Below are positions 22,001 through 33,156 of a stretch of 64,000 nucleotides of DNA, in pieces. The position numbers and the translations under genes were made by a program. Every line of letters starts with the position of its first letter. Position 1 is the first letter of the stretch. The DNA comes from Taeniopygia guttata. Lineage: Eukaryota > Chordata > Aves > Passeriformes > Estrildidae. Location of the stretch: assembly GCF_048771995.1 (NCBI RefSeq), contig NC_133063.1:5344001-5408000 (forward strand), in the 5' to 3' direction. Under the pieces are notes generated by a model. That model was given only the letters and a program-made list of their open reading frames with translations. It had not been told where the DNA came from and searched no databases.

Positions 22001-25000
22001 GCATAGACCATGTTTCTGCCAGGTTTCCAAGGCAAAGGCTATCTGGCTTTTTGTCCTGGCAGGTGCCCAAGCAAGCGGTCTGATGTCCAGCCACAAGGCA
22101 GCTTGGCCCAGCCCAGCTCTGTCACCCCATCATCACTGTCTCCGTGTTCCCCTGGTGGTTCTGTGCCACCAACTTTGGTTCATGTTTTCCATGTTGTTTT
22201 AGGTGGCCATAAAGAAAATTAGTCTCCTGGAAGAGAGCAACAGCGAGGTGTGCCTGAATGAAATCCAGATCATGCGTGGCAATAAGAATGCCAATCTTGT
22301 GACCTTTGTAGACAGGTGAGTGGTTCTGCTGTTCTGCCATGAAAGGTCATTCACATCCTGCAAGCCAGAAGTTCAACCACTCCTTTGGCGGCTGGCAGAG
22401 GATGGAGCTGTTAATTCCTGCTTCTGGGCTGATCTACAGCGTCCTGGGAGGAGATTGCATTGGGGCTGCATTCATCTTTGCTGGCATACCTAGTTTGAAG
22501 TGTGCTTTCAAAGACCGGCCTTGGCCCTTTCTTACTGAGCCAACAGCCTCAAAGTTCCTGTCCTCTCTCCACATGGTTTCATTTGTTTTGGCATTTGATT
22601 TTTTCCCACGGGTCTCCAGTGCTGACAAAGCGCTGTAGATTGTATCTCCCTTGGCGTGTTGCATTGGTGTGGATACCAAGCAGCCTTTAGACTGCATAGA
22701 GTTCAAGCCCTGTAGAGCATTGTGAATGACTATTCCGCCTGTCTTCCTCTGAGAGAGACACAGGAGCAAGAATCCATCAGGTCATGTAAGTGCACACCTT
22801 CATCTCCAGGCTGTTGTTTCCTCCTTTCAGCTACCTGGTGGATGAGGAACTCTGGCTGGTGATGGAATACATGGATGGAGGTTCTTTATACGATGTCATC
22901 AGGGAGACTCATATGGCAGAAGGAGAGATAGCAGCTGTCTCTCGGGAGGTAAGGGATGGCGCTTGTGCTTCCCATGGCCTGGTCGGGACGGCCCTTCCAA
23001 ATGGGTGATAAGGAGAGGAGAGATTTCCCCTTCCAAGCTTCCTTTCTGCCTTTCTCTTATGCCTGGCAGTAGCAAGAGCAGATGAAGTGCCTGCCAATGT
23101 GCCTGCCCTTCTTCTAGTGTGTTTGTGTTTGCCTCTCTAAAGCCTTGCCGGGAGTCTCTGTGTGCTGCATTCCTTCCCCACAAGAGCAAAGTGGCTGGTG
23201 GCACCATGTTGAGCAAGTGGCAAAGACAAAGAGATCCTCCCAGGACTCTCACAGAGCTCAGCCTCAAAGGAGAGCCTTGCACCCCAAGTGGTGCTTGCAA
23301 AAGCAGACACTGTTGTCTGGCTGCAGAGAGTACAGGCACTGCAGCAGTGCACCTTGAGTCTGTGTTTGCAGGGCACTGGCCAGAGCAACAATTGCCCTTT
23401 CCCTTTCAAAAGCAAACAGCCACGCCCTTAGAAAAGCTCTGCTGTCCTCGTGTTGGAGCAGCCAGCTCTGCTGCCTTTGCCAGCAGCCTGGCCTGCCGTG
23501 GCTCCGCATCCCCCAGGAAGTCAGTCTTGCAGGTGTGCCACTGCCCTGCTTGTGGGACGCAATCCACTCAGGCTCGTGTTTCTTTTTCCTCTCTCAGTGT
23601 CTGCAAGGCCTGGATTTCCTTCACTCCAAGCAAGTGATCCACCGAGACATCAAAAGCCACAACATTCTCCTGGGCTTGGACGGCTCTGTCAAGTTGGGTG
23701 GGTGTTGCTGGCCAGGCTCAGCCGTGGCGGGCTGCGGTGTGGGGCTGCCTTTGGGTGCTGCCGCTTCCCTGGTGCCTGTGGCAGTGCAGGCTGCCCTGCT
23801 GCGAGCGCAGAGCACAGCCACAAGGTGCAGGGAGCTGTAGCTGGGCAGAAGGGGTCAGGAGTGCCTTTGGCTTGTGTGTGTCCCTTCCCCAGCAAGGCAG
23901 CAGCAGTCTAATAGCTTCAGGGGACTAAAAGCCACTGCCTGAAGTCGGGGGATTTTGCAAAGTGGCCAATTGCGTATTTCCTCAGCTGCAGGCCCGAGGA
24001 ATGGCAGCATGCCCCTGGTACAGCTGGATTCCACACTGCCTTCTTAGACATTGATTCAGTGGGGAATTCTTTTCTTTGCTTTCCTTTTTCACGCTGGCTT
24101 GATCTGAGTGTTTTTTCTCCTCAGCTGATTTTGGCCTTGGTGCTCAGCTCACCGCTGAGCAGAGCAAACGGAGATCAGCTGTTGGGACTACTCACTGGAT
24201 GGCGCCAGAAATTTTCACAAAGAGGCCCTACGGCCCCAAAGTGGACATCTGGTCCTTTGGAATTGTGGGGATCGAGATGGTGGAAGGAGAACCTCCTTAC
24301 CTGATGAACAGCTCTAGCACGGTACGCTGCAACTACCCTCAGATGCTCCTGTCACTCTGACTAAATCTACTCCCATTCTGCTGCCTGGGAAGCTTGCTAA
24401 CAGCTGACAATGATAGGTGCCAGGCTGCATAGTCTCTTATACTTCTTGCCCAGATTATCCCCTTGGCATTTCACCATGAATAGCACAAGAAAATCAGTGT
24501 GCCTTTTCCTTGATGGAAGCTTTGCCTAAGAGAGCAGTGAGCAGCTTTACCTAAAGGAGCAGTGAGCTGCAATTTATGGGAGGAATCCTTGGAAATAGTA
24601 AAGTTAGATTAAACTCTGTCTTCCACCTCGCCTGTAGAGCTGGTGTCAGTGCTGAGAGAAGCAAAGTGTGCTGCTGCTGATGGACTTGCCCCTAATTCCA
24701 TCAGCCAATGAAATCAGGGGTCAAGGCAAGAGCCTTTGCATGTTGGACTGGCTACGGCTGCCTCTGGCTTTGGGTTCTTTTAGTAGGGGTAGGAAAGGTA
24801 TCTCCCTCCCTCTGGCAGGGAGTAAAGAGCCACTGGGGAGTGGAGCTTGTCCAGTGGGGTCTGTGTGAGCAGTTTGGGGTGTGAAGGAGACAGGTGGAGC
24901 GTGGCATTTCCTTCTTCTCCAGGTTCAGCAGCTGATAATCACCGGGGGCACCCCGAAGCTGCAGAAGCCCAGGCAACAGTCGGCTTGGCTGCGAGACTTT

Positions 25001-25538
25001 CTGTGCTGCTGCCTGGAGACAGACGAGGACAGGCGCTGGTCTGCCCAGGAACTTCTGCAGGTAAAAGGCAAAGCGGCTGCCGGGTGCGCCGGCCGCCCGC
25101 TGCCAGGGGCTCCTCGTCTGCTCAAGTCCAAGGCGGCAGATGGGCCCTGCTCCTGAGAATCTCCAGTCTGGGGGCTTTTCAAAGGAAAACAGAGGAGAAT
25201 CCTGGCCTGGTATGGGTTCGAAGGAGCCTTTCCAGGTCGCCTAGACCAAATCTCCCTCAGCTGAAGCCATCTGGGTTAATGGATTTGTGGGATGGGGAGC
25301 CATGTTTGGCTCATGTAGCATGGTCCTGGATGTGGAGACAGAGGTGCACAGAATGCCCTCCTTTGTGTATCTTTCTGCTTGCCAGAGAAAGCCAGTTTCA
25401 GCCTGTGAGGTCAGTAGAAATTAATTTCTTCTTTTTCTCTTTGGGCAGCATCCGTTTGTAACCTCAGCCAAGCCGACCTCCAGCCTGACGCCTCTGATCA
25501 TGGCAACGCAGCAGTTTATGGCTGACAGGAGATACTAG
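17875..25538 (+). CDS. PAK-like Ser/Thr kinase, copy 2 (complete, 466 codons with stop)
   Basis: Thirteen coding exons: 17875-17950, 18873-18910, 19356-19478, 20007-20129, 20357-20528, 21485-21548, 21675-21723, 22203-22315, 22831-22948, 23598-23697, 24125-24321, 24923-25060, 25449-25538. The ATG has a good context (GCCATGG). Residues 1-38 are hydrophobic then basic; 39-79 and 80-120 are two related acidic exons; 121-177 is a Ser-rich linker; about 190-450 is the kinase domain. Expected catalytic residues are present: Lys219, Glu235, Asp309, Asn314, Asp327. The PAK activation-loop Thr position is Ser343. CRIB and autoinhibitory regions of PAK1-3 are not seen. Copy-specific features are [26 protein letters not shown] and FLCCCLE. 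The open frame and intact splice sites suggest a working gene, acting in cytoplasm or at membranes. Confidence 0.87.
19036..19089 (+). repeat. (CAG)18 microsatellite in intron 2 of copy 2
   Basis: Eighteen uninterrupted CAG units about 125 bases after exon 2. The matching site has an interrupted run in copy 3 and 13 units in copy 4. Confidence 0.95.
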
Positions 25539-25625
25539 CCCTGCAAGAGGCCATTGGTGTTTTTTGTAGTTTCTAGTTTGTAGTAGATAGCTCGTAGTTT
25601 CTAGTTTGTTTAGACTGATAGTGTA

Positions 25626-25631
25626 AATAAA
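25626..25631 (+). terminator. Poly(A) signal of kinase copy 2
   Basis: AATAAA 88 bases after the stop, in sequence shared by all copies. Confidence 0.75.
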
Positions 25632-25703
25632 TACGATAATACATAGAACCTTCACTGTGCTGGAAGCCTCCCTTTGTTCTCATGCTGTGAATGAGCTCTG
25701 AAT

Positions 25704-25754
25704 TTGCTTCTGAATGGTCAGGTGTTTCTTAAATGTGGGAAAAGCCATATATGG
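25704..25754. repeat. 51 bp direct repeat, left edge of the unique island
   Basis: This segment, ending in the CArG box CCATATATGG, is repeated at 33106-33156 with one mismatch. To its right the shared spacer stops and unique sequence begins. Confidence 0.85.
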
Positions 25755-26099
25755 CATTGTGAGACTGTGCCTCCTTGCTGCTGGAGTTAATGGTGCAATT
25801 TGTGTATGAAGAAGATGAAGCAGCTACTGGGATGTGTCCACTTCCAGATTAACCTTTGCGTCACAAAACTGCCGTATTCCCCTTCTTGCCACCTAAACCG
25901 TCTCCTTTTCCACAGATGTGTCTTCCTCATTTAGACGGCGCAGACAGCAAGCACTGGATAGCCTCGGTGGAGTGTGTCTTCACTTGATTCCCTCTGCGCT
26001 TACCAGGGACCTGGACACAAAACTCAGCTGTAGTCTTTTCTTCCATGCGGCAATTTAGCTGTGCACATTCAGCTCCACACGGTTGCTTTTGTCTTGCAG

Positions 26100-29000
26100 C
26101 TACCTTGTCAATGAGGTTGTCCTGATGGTGTTGGAGTTTATGGATGGAGGCTCCTTGGCTGATGTGATCAGCATGAAAAGTCTGTCTGTAGGACACATAG
26201 CCACAGTGTGTCAGGAGGTAAGGGGTCCTGCTTGTGCTTGGGATGGCTTGGACAGACTGGTGCTTTGAAAGCGCTGCAAAGGGAGTGATTCCATGCTCAG
26301 AGCTTTCTTTCTGTGTTGTTCTTATGCTCCGGAAAGGAAAGAGCATCTGGGCTGAACTGCCTGCCGGTGTCCCTGCTCTTACTCTAGTCTGTTCTGTACT
26401 GTTCTATCCTATTACTGAACTCTCTGTCTCGTTTTCATTGTCATTTTCTGTTCTGCACTTTGCCTCTCCAAGCCTTTGCCTTTCTGCAATACCTTCTTTG
26501 CCTGTAAGCACAAAGGTGCTGGTGTCCAAGTTTTAAACCAGTGGCAAAGCCAAAGAGAGACTCGTCTGTCACAGGTCTCAACTTCAAAGGATGGCATGGC
26601 ACCCACCATGGTGCTTGCTACTGAAAACTGACACATGAGCTACTTCCAAGTCAGCTGTCCCTTGTCCTCCAATCTCCCACCTGACAGTGATGCCCTTGGT
26701 AGCCAAGGCAGGGACTTTTCCTCTTTTGGCAAAGCATTGTTTGTCCTGCGGACGGGGAGAGCGCATCCACTGCAGCAGGGATGGCTCTGACTGGCTTTGC
26801 CGGGGACAATCTCGAGCAGTGACTGATGTTTCCCCCTCAAGCACTGATATGCCTTCCCTTGGAAAGATCCTGCTCTCCTAGTGTGGCAGCAGCAAGCTCT
26901 TCCTCTTGCGAGCGCTCACGCTCCTTTGAGATCTGTGAATCTTCAGGAGCAGACTCCTTTTGTGTGTGGCGAAATCCGATCAGGCTCACTTTTGGCCTCC
27001 TGTTTCTTTTTTTCTCTCCCAGTGCCTGCAAGGCCTGGCTTTCCTGCATGCCAACCAGGTGGTCCACAGAGACATCAAAAGTGGAAACATCCTGCTGGGC
27101 CGGGATGGCTCCGTCAAGCTGGGTGGGTATTCTCGGTCAGGCGCAGTGCTCCGGGCAGGCGGTGTGGGGCTGCTTTGGAGCAGCTGCGGGTGCCCAGCAG
27201 TGGTGCTGGGGAGAGGGCAGGGAGCGCTCTGCAAGCCCAGGGCGCAGCTGTAAGGTGCTGAGTGGTCTAGAGAGCAACAAGGTAGCAAGAGTAACTTTGG
27301 TTTGTGTGTGCGTTCCTTCCAAAAGGAGAGAGTTTCAGCGTAAAAGTTGCGGTGAGTGAGGAAAAGCCACGGTGGGAATCGTGGTGGGTAACTAAGTGGA
27401 CAAATGCCCACGTCCTTGGCTGCAGCCCTGAGGAAAGAGAGCCCAGCTGCTTTTCCAGCTGGAATCAGCACTGCATTCTGAGACGTAGGCGTCCTGAGAA
27501 AGCCTTTTCCTTGGTTTCCTACTTGAAGCAGTATTTGTTTTTCTCCTCAGCTGATTTTGGCCTCTGTGGTCTGCTCAGCCCTGAGCAGAGTAAACGGAGG
27601 TCGATGGTTGGCACCACGTGGTGGATGGCACCCGAGGTGGTGAGAAGAGAGCCCTACGGCCCCAAAGTGGACACCTGGTCCCTTGGCATCGTGGGAATAG
27701 AAATGGCCACAGGAGAGGCTCCTTATATTCGGGAAAACAGTGACACGGTAAGGTGCAAATACGCTCAGAGAGCGGTGTCCTTCTGGTCCGTGTCCATTAG
27801 ACAAAATCCCATGCCCACAGCTTGAAGTGTTTCCACCAAGGCCCTCTTTCTAAAAACATCCCGGGGGCTCAGATCAGCTGTCAAGGGAAGACCTGTTGCA
27901 GCTTGAAATAGCTGGGGCTGCACTGGAGCCTTTTATCCTTTGGGAGAGAAGGCTCATCTCTAAACCTCTGCTAGGCAAGAAATTGACACTGCAGACTGGA
28001 GCTTCGAAGATGGGCTCTAGGTGAGCACTGAAGGATATGGAAGAATCACGTAGACTCTCGTGTTTCCTTTTGCTTCAGGCTAGCTACCTGATAGGCAAGC
28101 AAGGGTACCAGATCTGCACAAGCTCGGGCTGCCCTCTGGCTTGTGTGAATTTCTGGGTTGCTGCCTGCAGATGGATGTGGACAGGCGAGGCTCTGCCGAG
28201 GAACTTCTGCAGGTACAAGGCAAAGCGGCTGCAGCCCAAGCAGCTGTTCCCTGTCAGGGTTTGTTTCTTGGCCAAACTCCAGGGCTTCACATGGGCCCCC
28301 CCATCTAATAATCTCTACTCTGGGTGCTTTTCCAATGAAAGCCAAGCAGGATCCAAGACTCTTTGTGGCTAGGAGGGACCAGTGCATGTCATCTAGTCCA
28401 AAACATCAGCCACTGGCAAGGACATCTTGAAGTGGATGAGGCTGCTCAGAGTCCCATCCAAGCTGACCTTGAACGTTGCTGGGCTTGGGGCTCCTCCCAG
28501 CTCTCTGGGCAGCCTGTGGCAGTGTTTCAGCACTCTCCTTGTGAACAGTTTGTTCCTTAGAGCCAATCTGAATGGAATGTCTTTTAACTTAAACCATTCA
28601 CCCTTGTCCCCTTACAATTGGCCCTACTAAAAGCTATGTCCCCATCTTTCTTAGAAGCCCCTACAAATATTGAAAGGTCTCCTTGGGGCTTGCTCTTCTC
28701 CAGGCTAAACCAGCACAACTCTCACAGCTGTTCCTCAGAGGAGAGCTCCCTCCTTCTGGTCATTTCTGTGGCCCTCTTTTGCTCTTGGGTGCTGTATTCA
28801 GGTTTACCTGCTAGCAAAGGGAACTGAAGTATTGCAATGCCAGGGATGTGGGCTTGAAGAACACGACGAAAGCCGTCCCTGCCCAGCGCTTCTGGATTGG
28901 TGTGTGGGAAGGCGGGGGCTGTGGGGGAGCTCCTTGTGAGCATCCCAGGGCACTCAGCCTGTCTCTCCTGCCCCACTCTTTGAGCTTGCTGCCTCTGCTT

Positions 29001-29792
29001 TCTGCCAGTCAAACAGGGACAGCTGAGCAGGACTTGTGCCAGACCCATGTGCTGCCTGGCCTGCTCAAGTAGATGAGAATCCTTGCGGCTTTGCCGCCCG
29101 GTTTTGTGGCAGACGAGGACCAGGCCACTTCCTTGGCTGTTCCTGCTGACAAGGAAGATGCCGGCCAGCACAGGAGGTGGGGGGCCATGCCAAGGCAGAG
29201 CCTACTCTTCCTGCACGCTGGAGCTGAGCACATCTGAGCCTTGCTGCTTTGTCTCCTTGCTCCTGGCTTGCTGCTGAAAACCTGCGTGTGCTGCGGTCCT
29301 GAGAACAACACGTGGGATCAATATTTTTCAGAGCTCTTGGGAGTCTCCTGAGGAATGTCTTATGCCCCACATCTCTTTTGGACACTCAAATAGCTCATGT
29401 CTGTAGAAAAGAGGAGCTGGAATAAATTTGTTGAGTTTCCTGTAAGGAACAAAACCTTTGGACAGCAAGCAGCAATCCCACAGTGCTGTCAGGACAAAAA
29501 TCCCAGCAAGTGATGACACCTTGAGGAATGGACTAGTGCAGTTGTGGGCCATGTTTGCCTGTGCTAGCAGCATCCTGGGCATGAAGGCACACGTGCTGAT
29601 GGTGCCTTCAGTCCTATGTTAGTGTATTTCAGGGTGCTAGAGGAATGCAGCTTGACCCTGTAAGGAACTCAGTTTGGAAAAGAATGGTTCCTTTTCCCTT
29701 TGTCTCTTTTAATTTGGTTTGGTTTGTTTCTTTTTCCCTTTGGGCAGCATCCATTTCTCCAGTCAGCAGAGCCTCTCTTAAGCCTCTTCTGA
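26100..29792 (+). pseudogene. Older PAK-like kinase fragment (last five exons, frameshifted)
   Basis: Exons matching the last five of the intact gene: 26100-26217, 27023-27122, 27551-27747, 28079-28212, 29748-29792. The first three keep exact length and phase and encode the back half of a PAK kinase domain: [17 protein letters not shown]. The fourth is 134 instead of 138 bases, a four-base loss that shifts the frame. The last ends early at TGA with a shortened C-terminus. No glycine-loop or VAIK exon is found upstream, so the ATP-binding lobe is missing. It differs at many residues from copies 1-4 and is close to ordinary PAK1-3 in places, so it is probably an older duplicate. A poly(A) signal (29901-29906) survives. 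A different splice pattern at the fourth exon is possible but looks less likely. Confidence 0.8.
28363..28790 (-). mobile_element. CR1 LINE 3' fragment in the intron of the kinase fragment
   Basis: The + strand reads as the reverse complement of a CR1 3' region, with recognisable stretches such as AGGAGGGACCAGTGCATGTC, TTCTCTTCTCCAGGCTAAAC-type sequence near 28696 and a final part near 28765 resembling the CR1 GTGGCCCTC block. It is degraded. CR1 is the dominant LINE of bird genomes. Confidence 0.8.
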
Positions 29793-32599
29793 CAGCCTGA
29801 TTGCTGTCATCCCTGCAGCAAAATCATGCAGGAAGCAGAAGAGATGACCAGGACCACTTCAGGATTGCTTCTTCCAAATGCAGCTTGGAGCTGGAGTCAC
29901 AATAAAAGTCCTACACACCCTCAAGCCTGTTGGACAATTACCTTCCTTGTCAGCCATGGAATAAGGCTCTATGTTCACTTCTGAATTGGCCATTCTTTCT
30001 TAAAGATGGAAAGTCCCTCTTAAGTGTGGCGTTCTAGTGTGGTTTGGATTTGGCAACCCTCTCCCTCCGTTACCAGCTCCAACCTACAGTGCCTCTGGAA
30101 TGCTACCCATTGGCTAGCTTTTGCCCAGCTGTGGACTTCTGGATGAGGAAGAAAGGGCAATTGCATTTCCCAGTGAAGAGCAGGGCAGCCAAAACATCCT
30201 GTGGAGATAGAGGCTTTCAGCTGTGCACGCAGAGGCTTTTGGTTCCTGCTCGGTGTAGCCGGCACCTCTCCTCTGTGACTGCTCCTGCCTCCCGCCTGGC
30301 CATGGCTCGTGAGTATGAGGCTCTGCAAGTGGAATGAAGAAGGTAGGCACGTCTGCTGGCAGCACAGGAGAGCAGAGAGCAGAGAGCTGGCAGGACCTTG
30401 GCCAGCAGAGCAAGGCACCCGCCAGACCTGCTCTTTGTCAGCAGAAAAGGACTGGTGGGTGATGGCAGCCTTGGGGTTGTCTGGGGCTCAGCGATCATGA
30501 AAAGTCTCTGTGCTTGAATGGGTTTGTCCCTCTTTCTGTGCTTTCGGTTGTCCCTGTGCTCTGCGGTGTCTACCCAGGCCTGTGTAGCTGCGTGGCACAG
30601 ATAAAGTGCAAGAGGGCCTCATTTGTCTGCCTTTTGAGGTGCCTGCTCACGGCAGCCTTTTCCATCTGCAAGCTCCATCTGGAGAGTGACTCCCTCCCTG
30701 TGTTTGGTCCCGGAGGCCAGGGCCTGTCATCTGCTGTCCCAGGTGGCATTGAGGGCTACCCAGTGCCTCAGGCTGCTGTGACCCTAGCGCAAAACAACAG
30801 GAGACAGTGGTAGGTGGTTGTTTCCAAACTCACATCCTTCAGGGGCGGTGTGCCATGCGTGTCCTTTGTCCAGCCCAGCCCCAGAGCTAGGCATCAGATC
30901 CAGGCACTGCTGCTGCCACTGCTGAATTCAGCAAGGATTTGGTGGTTGGTTTCCATCCCAGCAGAACCGGTCACTTATGACCACTGCATCCACTTGGCGC
31001 AGAAGTGAGCTGTGGTAGTCTGTTATTTTACAGTCTGTTCTTCTGTAGTATGTTTTAATATTCCTCGTTAGAAGTTTGTAGTGGTTGGTTCTATGCACCC
31101 CATTTGGCTCAGTCCTGAGTTGTTTACCACAGTTTTCCCTGCCAAAATGTATGTCAATCCACATGTCAATCCACCTGTATACCTCCCTTGTTGCCTTGTC
31201 TTACCCCTGTCTCTCAAAGATAGCACACTCCTTTGGTTCTGGAGTGTTCCCTGTCTTTCATCCTTTCCTCAAAGCAGAATTGGATTGTGAGTTCTACTCT
31301 CACCCCGTGTTGGCTTCTGTTGGGGAGCCCTTACGCTGCACCCCTCCCCTAATGCCCTCCTATTGCTGAAAGGTTGTGTCCTCCCTGTGTTCCCCCTCCC
31401 CTTTACAAGTAGCCCCTTCAGGGTCAGATTTGTCACTTGCTCTGCCCTCCTTCGGGATTACATCTTTGGAGATTCAGACAAGTGTCCTTCTCTCATTGCT
31501 GTGCCTCTGCTGTGCTCCCCACGCCACAGCGATCACCGCCACCCGCGGCAGTCTCGGCACAGACTCGGGGTGGCCACTCGCGTGTCTGCCCTGCGGCCAC
31601 CAGCGGGACAGCCAGCCGGCCAGCCTCCGTCCCGTGGCCAAAGAGAGCCAGACTCAGTGAGCCTGGCTGGCGTGTAGTTATGTGGGTCTCTTGGTTCTCT
31701 TTTTAAAAAGGGGGGTTTATGCTTCTTCCTTTCCCGTTGGTGATATCCTCACCAGACTGTCACTACTTCACAAATATTATGATGGTGGCTTAGTCTCTTC
31801 TTCTGGCAGTTCCATCAGGATTCATGAATTCTTCTTATCGAGTGCCACGGACTTTTGCACCTTCAGATCTCTTAAGTAAGCTTTTGAATCAGATCTGCTC
31901 TCTTCGTTTGCCCAGTCCGACCTTTGTTTCTGCAGCTTGCTGTGGCTAGATGTGAGGACCAGGCACATCTCAGACATTCTGACTGTTGTGAAATAAAACC
32001 TGTGACTGGAAGAAAGATCCTGTGAAGGTGGGACAGCCCTGTTCTAAGCCAGCTTTTCTTTCCACCTAGAGATGCCCATTTGGACTCACCTTCTAGAGAG
32101 AGATATGGATGCTCATGGGTGAACAAACTGGCACAAAAATTTTAGTTTGCATAAGAGGCATAAAAGACGCTAACTCTAAAAATTTGATCCTGCCTGCAGC
32201 CCTTTTTCCTCTTTTTCTTTTTGTCTAGCTATCCCAGATCCATACTATCTGTGCAGCAGTATCAATGTGGAACTACAGATTGGTAAACTTCTTTCTTCTC
32301 TTTCTCTCTTGGATGTCTTTCTTTCTCTCCTACCTTGCTTTGTCTGGGCAAAGTGCACCTATCATATTTGACCTCTTACTCTGTATTGGAGTTTTTTGCA
32401 GCAATTGGAATGTAAGGGTTGTTAACCAGCACGTTTGAGACTAAATAGAGGACTACTTGCCAGAGTAAAGATGACTATATAATAAAAGTGTAAGAGTTCT
32501 CTATCACCTAGACTGGTGTCTTTGAACAACCGGATGAGATTTTATTATCAACATCACCTTCCTTACCTGGGTCCTTTTAAACATCACCTTACTTTCATG
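29793..32599. other. Unique island, no gene recognised
   Basis: About 2.8 kb with no homologue elsewhere in the window. AATAAA at 29901-29906 ends the kinase fragment. A GC-rich patch lies near 31500-31680. TGTGGTAGTC near 31010 and AATAAA near 31986 could be the ends of an old solo LTR, but no matching terminal CA or target duplication is clear. Short open frames here look like chance. Confidence 0.4.
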
Positions 32600-32960
32600 G
32601 ATCATGCCACAGAGTACTTGCCAGTACTGAGGAAAAATACTCTTTGAGTACGGCAGTCTTGTCCAAATCCTGGAAAACCGGGTCTCCCATTTTCCTCTGG
32701 AGAGGAAAGAAGACCATTTGCCCTGGTCTTCCTTTTATCATGGATATATCTGTAGAATGTTTTCTTGTTGCCTTTGATGTCTGTGGCCATATTTAACTAA
32801 TCCCGGGGTCCTACCTATCCTTGCTTCCACCCTCTGTGTCCTTCTTTTTTGCACTTGAGATCTTCCAGGACCTTGTTCATCTATCCAGGCCTCCCAGAGT
32901 TTTTGCCTGTCTTTCTGTTTTCAGGATTCATTACTCTTGAGCTTGGAGGAGGTAGTCCTT
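32600..32960 (-). mobile_element. CR1 LINE ORF2 remnant
   Basis: The minus strand encodes KGNKKTFYRYIHDKRKTR around 32730-32780, a hallmark stretch just upstream of the reverse transcriptase in CR1 ORF2. Degenerate CR1-like sequence continues toward 32960 and is broken by stops. It is a dead fragment. Confidence 0.75.
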
Positions 32961-33105
32961 GAATATTACCTGCCTTTCTTATGCCTCTCTTCTTTCTAGG
33001 AGAAGAGAATTATCCCATGGTAGCCTACCAAGCAGATCCCTGAAGAGGCCAACATCTGATTTCCTGAGTGTCCCGGATTGAGAAGCAAGATGTGTTAGAT
33101 TTCCC

Positions 33106-33156
33106 TTGCTTCTGAATGGTCAGGTGTTTCTTAAACGTGGGAAAAGCCATATATGG
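33106..33156. repeat. 51 bp direct repeat, right edge of the unique island
   Basis: Second copy of 25704-25754. To its right the shared spacer resumes, including the CArG box. Confidence 0.85.

Noticed and set aside
31010..32100. Possible solo LTR in the unique island
   Set aside because: Only a TG start and one AATAAA; no matching end or target duplication, so it is mentioned only as an uncertain part of the island.
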